Below are positions 19,287 to 27,879 of a stretch of 64,000 bases of DNA, one piece after another. The translations under genes and the position numbers were made by a program. Within the stretch, counting starts at the first letter, position 1. Each line of letters opens with the position of its first letter. The DNA comes from Azospirillum rugosum (lineage in GTDB: Bacteria; Pseudomonadota; Alphaproteobacteria; Azospirillales; Azospirillaceae). The notes beneath the pieces are model-generated. The model had not been told where the DNA came from. It saw only the letters and a program-made list of their open reading frames with translations, and ran no database searches. The DNA is taken from contig NZ_JAGINP010000006.1 of the NCBI RefSeq assembly GCF_017876155.1, forward strand, positions 62,001 to 126,000. Direction: 5' to 3'.

Positions 19287-20254
19287 CCCGAAGCGCTCCC
19301 GTGTCCGCATCCTCCCCCGCCGCCCGGCCAGCCCCGCGCGGCTCCTCCCACGGCCTCGAATCGCTTCTGCTCCTGCTCACCACGGGCGGGCTGATCGGGG
19401 CGATCGTTCCGGCGACGAAGTTCGCCCAGGCGGCGGGCGTGCCGCCGCTGCCCTGGGCCTTTTCCATGATGTTCGGCGCCGGGGCGATCCTGGCGGCGCT
19501 GGCGCGGGCCAAGGGGGCGCCGGTGCCGCTGACCGGGCGGTATCTGCGCTATTTCGCGGTGTCCGGCTTCCTGTCCGTGGCGCTGCCCAACGTGGTGTTG
19601 TTCTTCGTCATGCCGCCGCTGGGCGCCGGCCTGTCGTCGGTCGTCTACACGCTGCCGCCGATCCTGACCCTGCTGTTGGCCACGGCGGTGGGCATCGAGC
19701 GGCCGGACCGCTGGCGGGCGGCGGGCATCGGGCTGGGCTTCGCCGGCGCGCTGATGATCGTGGGGCCGCGCGGCAGCCTGCCGTCGCCGGACCTCGCCGG
19801 CTGGATGGCGCTGGCCTTCCTGATGCCGGTCTCGGTCGCGGCCGGCAACATCTACCGCACGGCCGCCTGGCCGCCGGGGGCGAAGCCGCTGGCGCTGGCG
19901 GCCGGCACCATGCTCGGCGGCGCGGCGTGGGTGGCGCTGGCCCTGCTCGCCACCGGGGCGGTGGGGGATCTGCCGAAGCTCTGGCTGGCGCCGGGCCTCG
20001 CCGCGTTGCAGATCGCGGTGACCGCCTTCACCTACATCCTCTATTTCCGGCTCCAGGTCGTGGCCGGGCCGGTCTATCTCAGCCAGATCGGCTATGTGGC
20101 GACGGCGGTGGGGCTCGGCACCGGCACGCTGGTCTTCGGGGAGCGCTATTCCGCCTGGATCTGGGGCGGAGCGGCGGTGATCGTCGCCGGCGTGCTGCTG
20201 GTCGCCTTCGGGCGCCGGCTGCTGGGCCATCGGCTTCTCGGCCATCGGCTTTAG
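19283..20254 (+). CDS. Drug/metabolite transporter superfamily (EamA) exporter
   Basis: A 323-residue inner-membrane protein with ten predicted helices arranged as two EamA halves (about residues 30-160 and 175-310), each ending with the typical GERY/GIERP loop. The substrate is unknown. The last residues repeat LLGHRLLGHRL, coded by a 15-base tandem duplication just before the stop. Start ATG overlaps the DUF29 stop (ATGA). Confidence 0.88.
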   Translation: MTRSAPVSASSPAARPAPRGSSHGLESLLLLLTTGGLIGAIVPATKFAQAAGVPPLPWAFSMMFGAGAILAALARAKGAPVPLTGRYLRYFAVSGFLSVALPNVVLFFVMPPLGAGLSSVVYTLPPILTLLLATAVGIERPDRWRAAGIGLGFAGALMIVGPRGSLPSPDLAGWMALAFLMPVSVAAGNIYRTAAWPPGAKPLALAAGTMLGGAAWVALALLATGAVGDLPKLWLAPGLAALQIAVTAFTYILYFRLQVVAGPVYLSQIGYVATAVGLGTGTLVFGERYSAWIWGGAAVIVAGVLLVAFGRRLLGHRLLGHRL

Positions 20255-20377
20255 GGGCGCCGCGTTTTTGGGCATAATGCCGCGCGATAACCTGTGGCGT
20301 CGCCGCGCCGCACCGTGCTACCAAGGCCGGTCCGCGACGTCCGCGTCCTATCTATATCGGTCCGTGATCCTTCCGGC

Positions 20378-21334
20378 ATGCAAACCTTCCTCGAATTCGA
20401 AAAGCCGATCGCCGAGCTTGAAGGCAAGATCGAAGAGCTGCGCCACCTGACCAACGCCGGCGACATCAACATCGCCGACGAGGTCACCAAGCTGCAGACC
20501 AAGGTCGACAAGCTCCTGCGGCAGACCTACGCCAAGCTCACCCCCGCACAGAAGGTGCAGGTGGCGCGCCACCCCAACCGGCCGCACTGCCTGGACTATG
20601 TGAAAGGGCTGATCGAGGACTTCACGCCGCTGGCCGGCGACCGCGCCTTCGCCGAAGACCGCGCGGTCATCGGCGGCCTGGGCCGGTTCCGCGGCCGTTC
20701 GGTGGTGGTCATCGGCCAGGAGAAGGGGCACGACACGGAAACGCGCGTGCGCCACAACTTCGGCATGGCGAAGCCCGAGGGCTACCGCAAGGCCCAGCGC
20801 CTGATGGACCTCGCCGACCGCTTCAACCTGCCCGTCGTGTCGCTGGTCGACACCGCCGGCGCCTTCCCCGGCGTCCAGGCGGAGGAGCGCGGCCAGGCCG
20901 AGGCCATCGCCAAGAGCATCGAGCGCTGCCTGCGCCTCGCCGTGCCCATGGTGGCCGCGGTGATCGGCGAGGGCGGCTCGGGCGGCGCCATCGCCATCGC
21001 GACGGCCGACCGGGTGCTGATGCTGGAGCACGCCATCTACTCCGTCATCTCGCCGGAGGGCTGCGCGTCGATCCTGTGGCGCAACCCCGACATGGCGGGG
21101 GAGGCGGCGATCGCGCTGCGCCTGATCAGCCAGGACCTCAAGGAACTCGGCGTCATCGACCGGGTGGTGAGCGAGCCCATCGGCGGCGCCCACCGCGACC
21201 CGGCGGAGACGGTGAAGGCGCTCGGCGACGCCATCGAGGAGTCGCTGCGCGATCTGGAGGGGCTGGACGGCGCCGCCCTGCGCGCCCAGCGCCGCCAAAA
21301 GTTCCTCGATATGGGCCAGAAGGGCCTGGGCTGA
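20378..21334 (+). CDS. accA: Acetyl-CoA carboxylase carboxyltransferase subunit alpha
   Basis: A 318-residue AccA that transfers CO2 from biotin to acetyl-CoA with AccD, making malonyl-CoA for fatty acids. The opening [21 protein letters not shown], the core [18 protein letters not shown], the DTAGAFPG loop and the oxyanion segment [11 protein letters not shown] are all typical. Start ATG 20378 matches the family N-terminus exactly, so longer upstream starts are rejected. A MAPEG gene follows after nine bases. Confidence 0.97.
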   Translation: MQTFLEFEKPIAELEGKIEELRHLTNAGDINIADEVTKLQTKVDKLLRQTYAKLTPAQKVQVARHPNRPHCLDYVKGLIEDFTPLAGDRAFAEDRAVIGGLGRFRGRSVVVIGQEKGHDTETRVRHNFGMAKPEGYRKAQRLMDLADRFNLPVVSLVDTAGAFPGVQAEERGQAEAIAKSIERCLRLAVPMVAAVIGEGGSGGAIAIATADRVLMLEHAIYSVISPEGCASILWRNPDMAGEAAIALRLISQDLKELGVIDRVVSEPIGGAHRDPAETVKALGDAIEESLRDLEGLDGAALRAQRRQKFLDMGQKGLG

Positions 21335-21343
21335 GGACGCGCC

Positions 21344-21871
21344 ATGGCCGCCGGCAGGAAGACCCGTCTTCTGGGGCTGGCGGCCACCGTCAACCTGACG
21401 GCCGTGGCGCTGGCACTCGCGGCCTTCTGGCTGCTGTCCGCGATCGTCGCGCCGCCGGAGGGGATCGCCAACCCCGGCGCGCGCATGGCCTTCTGGGCGC
21501 GTCTGGCCCTGTGGCCGGCGTTGGTCCTGTTCCTGGCCGTGGGCGGCGTCATGCTGGCGCGGACCCGGTCGGTCGCCCTGAACCCCATCGACGATCCCGA
21601 GTCGCGGTTCCACCGGGTCAGCCAGCGCGTACTGAGCAACACGGTGGAGCAGACCCTGATCTTCCTGCCGGCGCTGGCCGCGCTGGTGGCGCAGGCTCCC
21701 CTGCCGGATCTCGGGGCGGCGACCGTGGCGACCATCCTGTTCGTGGTGGGGCGCCTGCTGTTCTGGGCCGGCTACCTCGCCCATCCCTACGCCCGCGCGC
21801 CGGGCATGTCGGTGACCTTGACGGTCAACGCCGTGCTTCTCGGCTGGTCCATCCTCCTGTCCTTGGCCTGA
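21344..21871 (+). CDS. MAPEG family membrane protein
   Basis: A 175-residue inner-membrane protein with four predicted helices and the MAPEG motif region VLSNTVEQTLIFLPALA, followed by FVVGRLLFWAGYLAH. Eukaryotic MAPEG members handle glutathione and eicosanoids; bacterial ones may act as glutathione transferases, but activity here is unproven. It lies nine bases after accA and is probably cotranscribed. Confidence 0.85.
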   Translation: MAAGRKTRLLGLAATVNLTAVALALAAFWLLSAIVAPPEGIANPGARMAFWARLALWPALVLFLAVGGVMLARTRSVALNPIDDPESRFHRVSQRVLSNTVEQTLIFLPALAALVAQAPLPDLGAATVATILFVVGRLLFWAGYLAHPYARAPGMSVTLTVNAVLLGWSILLSLA

Positions 21872-21984
21872 GGCTGCCTCTGCACAACCCATGGGGACGA
21901 TGACGTTGAGGTTGCGCCATGCCGCGCGTATGATGTCCGCTCCTTGATCGTCCTGAGCGGATCCTCGCGCCCGGAGTTCGCGCA

Positions 21985-22266
21985 ATGCGCTTGTCCCAAT
22001 GGCCTTCCTTCGCCCAAATCGCTGTTTCCGCCTTCCTGCTGCTGACGGCGGTGCTCGAACTGTTCGACACCATGCTGGAGGATTTCATCGGCGTGGAGGT
22101 CACCACGGCGCATGGGCTTTTCGTCTTCGCGATGGGAAAAATCCTGAAGGAATGGCTTGAGGTAAAAGAAAAGTTTTTAACGACGCGCGAGAAACTTTCA
22201 GAAAGCCGCGAGGCCCGGGAGGCCACGCACCACGGGGAGGCTGCGGCCGAAACCCGAACGGCGTAG
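21985..22266 (+). CDS. Small membrane-associated protein, function unknown
   Basis: A 93-residue protein with a hydrophobic first half (about residues 9-55, one or two membrane helices) and a highly charged helical tail (KEWLEVKEKFLTTREKLSES, then EAREATHHGEA). The tail looks like a short coiled coil. No family is recognised. Codon use and start context are ordinary for the genome. Confidence 0.6.
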   Translation: MRLSQWPSFAQIAVSAFLLLTAVLELFDTMLEDFIGVEVTTAHGLFVFAMGKILKEWLEVKEKFLTTREKLSESREAREATHHGEAAAETRTA

Positions 22267-22369
22267 ATGTTTCGCCCTGCTTCTGCGCCGGGGTCATACC
22301 ACCATCGGCGCAATTCATTCGCGGACAAATAACACTCATGTTGCTTCGCGGTCGAGACTGGGAGGCTTC

Positions 22370-22936
22370 ATGCGCGCGATCCGAAAATACTTGGTGGTTG
22401 CTGCTCTTTCTGCCTTGTCTTTGAGCATGCCCTTCGCAGGGCGCGTGCACGCGGCCTCCTCCCCCGATCTGGTCAGCTTCGGCGTGGGGGCCTATGACTC
22501 CATCGTTTTCCAGGAGTCGACGGACACGCCCCGCAACCGGTCGCTCGATTTGCGGCTGGAATACCGCTTTGGCTACTCCCTGCTGCCCTTCACCGAACCC
22601 TACGCGCAGATCCACCCCTGGCTGGGCGTGGAAACCACGATCGACGGCATGCTGTACGGCGGCGGCGGCTTCCTGGCCGATTTGAAGCTTGGGCCGGTGG
22701 TCGTCACGCCGAGCGTCGGCCTGGGCTTCTGGCGGCGCGGCGGCAGCAAGAACCTGGGCTCCGCGCTGGAATTCCGCAGCCAGATCGAGGTCGGCTACGA
22801 GTTCGACAACCAGATGCGCGTGTCCGCCTACCTGTCGCACATCTCCAACGCCGGCATCACCCGGAAGAATCCGGGCGTGAACACGGCCGGCGGCTATCTG
22901 CACATCCCCTTCAAAACGCTGTTCAGCGGCTGGTAA
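22370..22936 (+). CDS. Acyloxyacyl hydrolase, PagL-like lipid A 3-O-deacylase
   Basis: A 188-residue outer-membrane protein with a signal peptide (cleavage near residue 29, VHA). The small beta-barrel pattern shows alternating hydrophobic strands and ends in an aromatic residue (W188). The active-site His-x-Ser appears in YLSHISNAGI near residue 157. In PagL the third catalytic residue is a Glu about 12 positions after the Ser; here that position is Asn (NPGVN). PagL removes the 3-acyl chain of lipid A, altering membrane permeability and immune signalling. Activity should be considered unproven. Confidence 0.72.
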   Translation: MRAIRKYLVVAALSALSLSMPFAGRVHAASSPDLVSFGVGAYDSIVFQESTDTPRNRSLDLRLEYRFGYSLLPFTEPYAQIHPWLGVETTIDGMLYGGGGFLADLKLGPVVVTPSVGLGFWRRGGSKNLGSALEFRSQIEVGYEFDNQMRVSAYLSHISNAGITRKNPGVNTAGGYLHIPFKTLFSGW

Positions 22937-22977
22937 CCGGGGCGGCTACAACCAGCGCCGCCCCCCCCAGGGCGGCT

Positions 22978-23988
22978 TTACAACCAACGCCGCGACCGGA
23001 AATAGAGCATCGGGAGCAGGGCGGACAGGACCATCAGCAGGATGGCCAGCGGGTACCCCCACTCCCAGCTCTTTTCCGGCATGCCGGCGAAGTTCATGCC
23101 GTAGACGGTCGCGACCAGGGTCGGCGGGAACAGGCCCACCGTCAGGATCGAGACGATCTTCACGATCTCGTTCTGCTCGACGTTGATCTGGCCCAGCGTG
23201 GTGTCCAGCAGCAGCCCGACCTTGCCCGCCAGGAAGCGCGCGTACTCGCTCAACCCCACGACGTCCTGCAGGGTCGCGCGCGCCCAGCGCCGGGTCGGCT
23301 TGGCGGCGGTCCAGCCCTCCCCGCGGGCGAGGAAGGTCAGCATGCGGTGAAGGCTCGCCAGGCTGACATGCGCCTTGCCGACCAGATGGCCGGTGTGGCC
23401 GATGCGCTTCAGCGTGCGGGTGTCGTCGCTCTTCTCGGTGCGGGAGGGCAGGGCGCGGCCGCGGAAGGCGCGGCTGCTCATGGTGTCCAGTTCCAGCCCG
23501 ACGCGGCGCAGCACGCCGGCCGTGCGCTCCACCATGGCCTCGACCAGCGCCGCCAGGACCGCTTCGCCGCCGGTCGCCGCCCCTTTCGCCACTGGGCATC
23601 CGCTGCGTGTGACACGGCGGCGGAAGGCCAGGAAGGGCTGCGGATCGACGGGGTGGATGGTGGCGAGCCGCCCGCCGGCCAGCACGAAGCTGACCGGGAC
23701 GATGCTCGGGCGGTCGGTGTCCGCCCACAGCAGGGCCATCACCGTCATGTGCACGGCCCCGGGGGTGATGCGCAGGCGGCTCGATTCCTCGATCTCCGCC
23801 ATCTGCTCGCGCGTCGGCAGGGCCACGCCCATCAGCGCCTCGGCGCGGGCCAACTCCTCCGGTGTGGGATTCAGCAGGTCGATCCAGGTGGTCGCGGCCG
23901 GAAGCGGGCCGCCATTCTGCTCGGCGTCCTGCTCGGCCTCCTTGGACCAGCGCAGCGTGCCGCCGTCCTTGACGAATGCGTGCAGCAT
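22978..23988 (-). CDS. corA: CorA-family divalent metal ion transporter
   Basis: A 336-residue CorA/ZntB-type channel. It has a long soluble N-terminal domain, a stalk helix around residues 235-275, and two C-terminal membrane helices. The selectivity motif GMN sits in VYGMNFAGMPE between them. CorA proteins move Mg2+ (or Zn2+ for ZntB); the ion cannot be told from sequence. Its last codons (RRWL, stop) are duplicated just downstream. It is followed upstream on the same strand by a 97-residue unknown protein. Confidence 0.92.
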   Translation of the reverse strand: MLHAFVKDGGTLRWSKEAEQDAEQNGGPLPAATTWIDLLNPTPEELARAEALMGVALPTREQMAEIEESSRLRITPGAVHMTVMALLWADTDRPSIVPVSFVLAGGRLATIHPVDPQPFLAFRRRVTRSGCPVAKGAATGGEAVLAALVEAMVERTAGVLRRVGLELDTMSSRAFRGRALPSRTEKSDDTRTLKRIGHTGHLVGKAHVSLASLHRMLTFLARGEGWTAAKPTRRWARATLQDVVGLSEYARFLAGKVGLLLDTTLGQINVEQNEIVKIVSILTVGLFPPTLVATVYGMNFAGMPEKSWEWGYPLAILLMVLSALLPMLYFRSRRWL

Positions 23989-24003
23989 GCCGGAGCGCCG
24001 CCG

Positions 24004-24297
24004 TCAGACGATGCGGCCGACGCGGCGGGGCTTCGGCGGGGGGGCCTCATCCGCCTTTGCCGGAAGGTCCAGCTCGGCGGGGCCGCCGTCCTTGCGCAGC
24101 TCGGCTTCCAGCTTGCGGCGGAAGGCGCCGCCGTCCTTCCGGGAGTCCAGGAAGTGGCCGACGGCCTCCTTCGCGGAATCGCGGTCGAAGGGGACCTTGC
24201 CGAAGACGGACAGCTTGGCGCGTTCCAGCAGCTTCGGGTCCATCCGCTCGCGGATGGCCTTCATCTGGCGCAGCAACTCCTTGCGGACGTCGGACAT
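24004..24297 (-). CDS. Hypothetical charged helical protein
   Basis: A 97-residue soluble protein, strongly charged and mostly helical (MSDVRKELLRQMKAIRERMDPK), with a proline/lysine-rich C-terminus (PPPKPRRVGRIV). No family is recognised. It lies between argB (50 bases) and corA (15 bases) on the same strand and is probably cotranscribed with both. Confidence 0.6.
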   Translation of the reverse strand: MSDVRKELLRQMKAIRERMDPKLLERAKLSVFGKVPFDRDSAKEAVGHFLDSRKDGGAFRRKLEAELRKDGGPAELDLPAKADEAPPPKPRRVGRIV

Positions 24298-24346
24298 GAA
24301 GGCCCCTTCCGATTTTGCTCGCGGCCGATTTTACCCGCGGCCGGTC

Positions 24347-25273
24347 TTACTCGCGGCCGATCAGCGTGCCGGCCCCGCCCTCCGTGAAGATCTCCAGCAG
24401 CAGGGCGTGCGGCACCCGGCCGTCCAGGATGACGGCGGCGTCCACGCCCTGCTCGACGGCGTCGATGCAGGTCTCGATCTTCGGGATCATGCCGCCCGTC
24501 GCGGTGCCGTCGGCGATGGCCGCGCGGGCCTGCTCCAGCGACATCTTGGCGATGATGTCCTTGTTCTTGTCCATCACGCCGGCCACGTCCGTCAGCAGGA
24601 AGAAGCGCGTGGCGCCCAGCGCGGAGGCGACGGCCCCGGCGGCGGTGTCGGCGTTGATGTTGTAGGTGTCGCCCTGGCGATCGAAGCCGATCGGGGCGAT
24701 GACCGGGATGATGTCCGACTGGGCCAGCGAGGTGATGATCGACGGGTTCACCTGGTACGGCTCGCCCACGAAGCCCAGGTCCAGCACCTTCTCTATGTTG
24801 CTGTCCGGGTCCCGCTGGGTGCGGCGCAGCTTGCGCGCGGTGATCAGGCTGCCGTCCTTGCCCGACAGGCCGACGGCGCGGCCGCCGGCGTTGTTGATGG
24901 CGGCGACGATCTGCTTGTTGATGGAGCCGGCCAGCACCATCTCCACCACCTCGACCGTCTCCTTGTCGGTGACGCGCAGGCCGTCGATGAAGCTCGACTT
25001 GATCGCCAGCCGCTGCAGCATCTGCCCGATCTGCGGCCCGCCGCCGTGCACGACCACGGGGTTGATGCCGACCTGCTTCAGCAGGACGATGTCGCGGGCG
25101 AAGCTCTCCGCCAGGCTGTCGTCACCCATGGCGTGGCCGCCGTACTTGATGACGAAGGTGCGCCCGGCGTAGCGGCGCATGTAGGGCAGGGCTTCGGACA
25201 GGGTGCGGGCCTTGGCGAGCCACTCGTCGCGGGTGGTGTTCTGCACGGGAGAGCCGTTCGTCAGGGTGGACAT
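24347..25273 (-). CDS. argB: Acetylglutamate kinase
   Basis: A 308-residue ArgB that phosphorylates N-acetylglutamate, the committed step of arginine synthesis. Motifs are [12 protein letters not shown] near the start, [13 protein letters not shown], and the C-terminal [11 protein letters not shown] substrate and ATP site. It has the N-terminal helix ([17 protein letters not shown]) typical of arginine-inhibited hexameric forms, so feedback inhibition is likely. Start ATG 25273 was chosen over an upstream codon because the family begins there. In alphaproteobacteria argB often lies near engB and yidC, as here. Confidence 0.96.
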   Translation of the reverse strand: MSTLTNGSPVQNTTRDEWLAKARTLSEALPYMRRYAGRTFVIKYGGHAMGDDSLAESFARDIVLLKQVGINPVVVHGGGPQIGQMLQRLAIKSSFIDGLRVTDKETVEVVEMVLAGSINKQIVAAINNAGGRAVGLSGKDGSLITARKLRRTQRDPDSNIEKVLDLGFVGEPYQVNPSIITSLAQSDIIPVIAPIGFDRQGDTYNINADTAAGAVASALGATRFFLLTDVAGVMDKNKDIIAKMSLEQARAAIADGTATGGMIPKIETCIDAVEQGVDAAVILDGRVPHALLLEIFTEGGAGTLIGRE

Positions 25274-25404
25274 TGGCGGACTCTTTAACGGAAAGCTCCG
25301 GGGGTGCCTAGTGGGCTTTTTCAGCCGGGAACCCTCGAAAGGCTGCATGGTTCGAGATCATACAACCGAATGGCAACCGAGTGGCAACCGAACGGGACGA
25401 GACC

Positions 25405-25554
25405 ATGAACGACCGCATCCTGCCGACCCCGCGCAACCCCTTCACCGAAGCCCACAAGGAGGAGCTGGAGGAGAACGCGCGCAAGATCGAGAAGGGCCAG
25501 GGGGAGATCAAGCCGCGCAAGGACGAAGGCAGCGGGGACGGCAAGCCGAAGTGA
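25405..25554 (+). CDS. Very small hydrophilic protein, function unknown
   Basis: A 49-codon reading frame starting MNDRILPTPRNPFTEAHKEE and ending with a lysine- and glycine-rich tail. It is hydrophilic, helical in the middle and has no cysteine. It lies between divergent argB and the large inverted repeat. The base composition by codon position looks coding, but no family is recognised, so it is a moderate-confidence call. Confidence 0.5.
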   Translation: MNDRILPTPRNPFTEAHKEELEENARKIEKGQGEIKPRKDEGSGDGKPK

Positions 25555-25576
25555 CGGGGTGTCGCTCCGTTGCGGG

Positions 25577-25735
25577 CAACAGGGTTTTCACGGATTGCAC
25601 GGATTTTGACACGGATGACACGGATTTTTCTTTGATCTTGGCTCAGCCAGGGCTTTTCGATCAGCCACGGCTCAGCAAGCATAATCTTCCGTGAAATCCG
25701 CGCTCAAATCCGTGAAATCCGTGAAAACCCTGTTG
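25577..25735. repeat. Long inverted repeat with ACGGAT iterations (family C)
   Basis: Perfect 20-base arms, CAACAGGGTTTTCACGGATT (25577-25596) and its reverse complement (25716-25735), enclose about 120 bases. Inside each arm more ACGGAT units follow, separated by 4-8 bases, so the similarity extends inward imperfectly for another 30 bases. It lies between two convergent genes. RNA from either strand could form a very long hairpin. Confidence 0.85.
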
Positions 25736-25754
25736 TCCCCCAAGAAACCAACCC

Positions 25755-27008
25755 TCACGCCACGCGGACCCGCGCGACCCGCCCCACCAGCACCGTCATC
25801 GGCTGGGTCAGCGCGGTCGCCGTGACGGCCATCAGCACCATCGCGGAGAAGCAGGCCCCGGACAGGACGCCGGCTTCCAGCAGGATGGTCAGCACGATGA
25901 CCTCCATCAGCCCCTTGCACGGCATCAGGGCGCCGAGCCTCCAGGAATCCCGCCAGCTCTCGCCGGTCAGGCGGGCGGGGATGGCGGTGCCCAGCGTCTT
26001 GCCGACCAGCGTCGTGACGGTGGCGAGCGCGAAGACCCACCATTGCGCGGAGGCGGCGAGGTCCAAATCCACCTTCAGCCCGGTCAGGGTGAAGAAGAAG
26101 GGCAGCAGGACCAGCGTGGCGAAATGCTCCAGCCGGTCCAGCACGGCGGCGGCGAGCCGGCGCGGCACGACGGTGCCGGCCACGAAGGCGCCCAGGATGT
26201 AGTGCAGGCCGATCAGCTCCGTCACCGCGGCGGAGGCCAGAAGTGCTGTGCAGGTGACGACCACGGCGGTGTCGCCGACCCGGCCGTCGGGCGCCACGCG
26301 GTCCAGCAGGCGGCTCAGCAGGGGGCGGGCGACCAGTTCGGTGAGGGCCAGATAGGCGAAGCCCAGCACCGCGACCGCCGCCACGCCGCCCAGGCCCTCG
26401 GTCCCGCCCGCCGCCCAGGCCAGCACGGCGGTGATCAGCACCCAGAGCAGCGCGTCGTTCACCGCGGCATAGCCCAGCGCCAGGCGGCCGACCCGCTCCT
26501 CCAGAAGGCCCATCTCGCGCAGGATGGCGCCCAGCACGGGCAGGGCGGTCACCCCGACGCAGATGCCGAAGCCGGCGGCGAACAGCCAGGGCTCCGCCTT
26601 CGGCCCCGCCATGCCCGGAAAGGCGCCGGCGATCCACAGGCCGAGCGCGCCGCCGAGCAGGGTCGGCACCAGCATGCTCGACAGGCTGACCGCCACGAAA
26701 CCGCGCCCGCGCCCGCGCAGCTCGTCCACGTCCAGGTGCAGCCCGGTCAGGAAGGCGAAGAACACCACAGCCAGCAGCGCCAGCCCCGAGAGGGGCGCCA
26801 GGGACGCCGGGGCGAACAGCGCGCCCCAGAGGCCCGGTGCCAAGTGCCCCAGCCCGGAAGGGCCGAGCGCGATGCCGAACAGGATCTGGATGACCACCAT
26901 CGGGGCCACATGCTTCACCCCGCACAGCCGCCACAGCAGGAACGGCCCGGCGATCAGCAGGATCGCCTGGACCAGGAACAGCAGCGCCGGCGTCAGCGCG
27001 GGGGGCAC
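25755..27008 (-). CDS. Cation:proton antiporter, CPA2 family
   Basis: A 417-residue inner-membrane antiporter with about 12-13 helices. Typical features are the GIALGPSGLGHL segment, FFAFLTGLHLDVDEL, and AAVNDALLWVLI, where the ND pair supplies the acidic ion-binding residue. There is no C-terminal TrkA domain, so it is a short form closer to Na+/H+ than to glutathione-gated K+ exchangers. The start is GTG at 27008, four bases after the engB stop, so engB and this gene are one transcript. Confidence 0.85.
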   Translation of the reverse strand: MPPALTPALLFLVQAILLIAGPFLLWRLCGVKHVAPMVVIQILFGIALGPSGLGHLAPGLWGALFAPASLAPLSGLALLAVVFFAFLTGLHLDVDELRGRGRGFVAVSLSSMLVPTLLGGALGLWIAGAFPGMAGPKAEPWLFAAGFGICVGVTALPVLGAILREMGLLEERVGRLALGYAAVNDALLWVLITAVLAWAAGGTEGLGGVAAVAVLGFAYLALTELVARPLLSRLLDRVAPDGRVGDTAVVVTCTALLASAAVTELIGLHYILGAFVAGTVVPRRLAAAVLDRLEHFATLVLLPFFFTLTGLKVDLDLAASAQWWVFALATVTTLVGKTLGTAIPARLTGESWRDSWRLGALMPCKGLMEVIVLTILLEAGVLSGACFSAMVLMAVTATALTQPMTVLVGRVARVRVA

Positions 27009-27012
27009 CGGG

Positions 27013-27690
27013 TTACTCCGCGGCGAGTGCCGCGAGGCTGGCCCGCAGCTCCGCGATGCCCAGGCCCTTCTCGGAGCTGGTGATGTGGACCTGCGGGAAG
27101 GCGGCGGGGTGCTTCTTCAGCCCGGCCTCGCACCGCTTGGTGACCTCGGCCAGCTCCTGCGACCGCACCTTGTCGGCCTTGGTCAGCACGACGACGTAGG
27201 GCACGGCGGCCTTGTCCAGCATCGTCATGATCTCGTCGTCGTTCGGCTTCAGGCCATGGCGCGAATCGATCAGCACCAGCGCGCGGCGCAGCGTGACCCG
27301 GCCCTTCAGGTAGCGCCGGACCATGTCGTTCCAGGCCTCCACCTTCTCCTTCGATTCCTTGGCGTAGCCGTAGCCGGGCATGTCCACCAGCTTCAGCCGG
27401 CCGCCCAGGTCGAAGAAGTTCAGCTGCTGCGTCCGCCCCGGCGTGTTGGACGTGCGGGCCAGCGTCTTGCGTCCGGTCAGGGCGTTGACGAGGCTCGACT
27501 TGCCGACGTTGGAGCGGCCGGCGAAGGCCACCTCCGGCAGGTCGGCTTCCGGCAGCTGGTCGGGCGTCTGGGCGCCCCACTTGAAGTCGCATTCCTTCGC
27601 GAACAGGAGCCGCCCCGCTTCCAGGGCCTCCTCGCTGAAGCCGGACATCAGGCCGGTGCTGTTGGGCCCGGTGATGTTGGGTGGGGTCAT
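27013..27690 (-). CDS. engB: Ribosome biogenesis GTP-binding protein EngB (YsxC/YihA)
   Basis: A 225-residue GTPase needed for large-subunit assembly. G1 is AGRSNVGKSSLVN, G3 is DMPGYGYA, G4 is LTKADK and G5 is TSSEKG. Start ATG 27690 gives the standard N-terminal extension; the frame continues upstream only through the intergenic palindrome. It is separated from yidC by a terminator and a family B repeat, so it probably has its own promoter. Confidence 0.95.
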   Translation of the reverse strand: MTPPNITGPNSTGLMSGFSEEALEAGRLLFAKECDFKWGAQTPDQLPEADLPEVAFAGRSNVGKSSLVNALTGRKTLARTSNTPGRTQQLNFFDLGGRLKLVDMPGYGYAKESKEKVEAWNDMVRRYLKGRVTLRRALVLIDSRHGLKPNDDEIMTMLDKAAVPYVVVLTKADKVRSQELAEVTKRCEAGLKKHPAAFPQVHITSSEKGLGIAELRASLAALAAE

Positions 27691-27712
27691 GGCAGTGCTT
27701 TCACGGTAGAAA

Positions 27713-27780
27713 CCCCCTCGCCCGCCTCCGGCGGGAGAGGGAGGGGCCCGCGCCGAAGGCGTGGGAGGGTGAGGGCTAGG
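27713..27780. repeat. GC-rich palindromic repeat, family B, copy 1
   Basis: The core CCTCGCCCGCCTCCGGCGGG is followed by AGAGGGAGGGGCCC and GGGAGGGTGAGGGCT. It occupies the gap upstream of engB. Related copies lie at 32224, 50768, 57471 and 61199. Confidence 0.75.
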
Positions 27781-27800
27781 TCGTCCCGAAAATCTCGCCC

Positions 27801-27850
27801 AAAACATAACCGCCGGCAAACGCCCGTCAAGGAAGGGGTTTGCCGGCGGT
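27801..27850 (-). terminator. Rho-independent terminator after yidC
   Basis: A perfect 13-base stem (ACCGCCGGCAAAC 27809-27821 against 27838-27850) with a 16-base loop. On the minus strand it is followed by TATGTTTT. It begins 29 bases after the yidC stop and ends the rpmH-rnpA-yidD-yidC transcript. Confidence 0.85.
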
Positions 27851-27879
27851 CATGGAGTCCGCTCAGGAGGGAAGGGCGA

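Noticed and set aside
25308..25682. Minus-strand frame with IRVIRVKIRAIRENP repeats
   Set aside because: The repetitive peptide is simply the ACGGAT repeat read in frame; it overlaps the 49-codon gene and has no start-site support.
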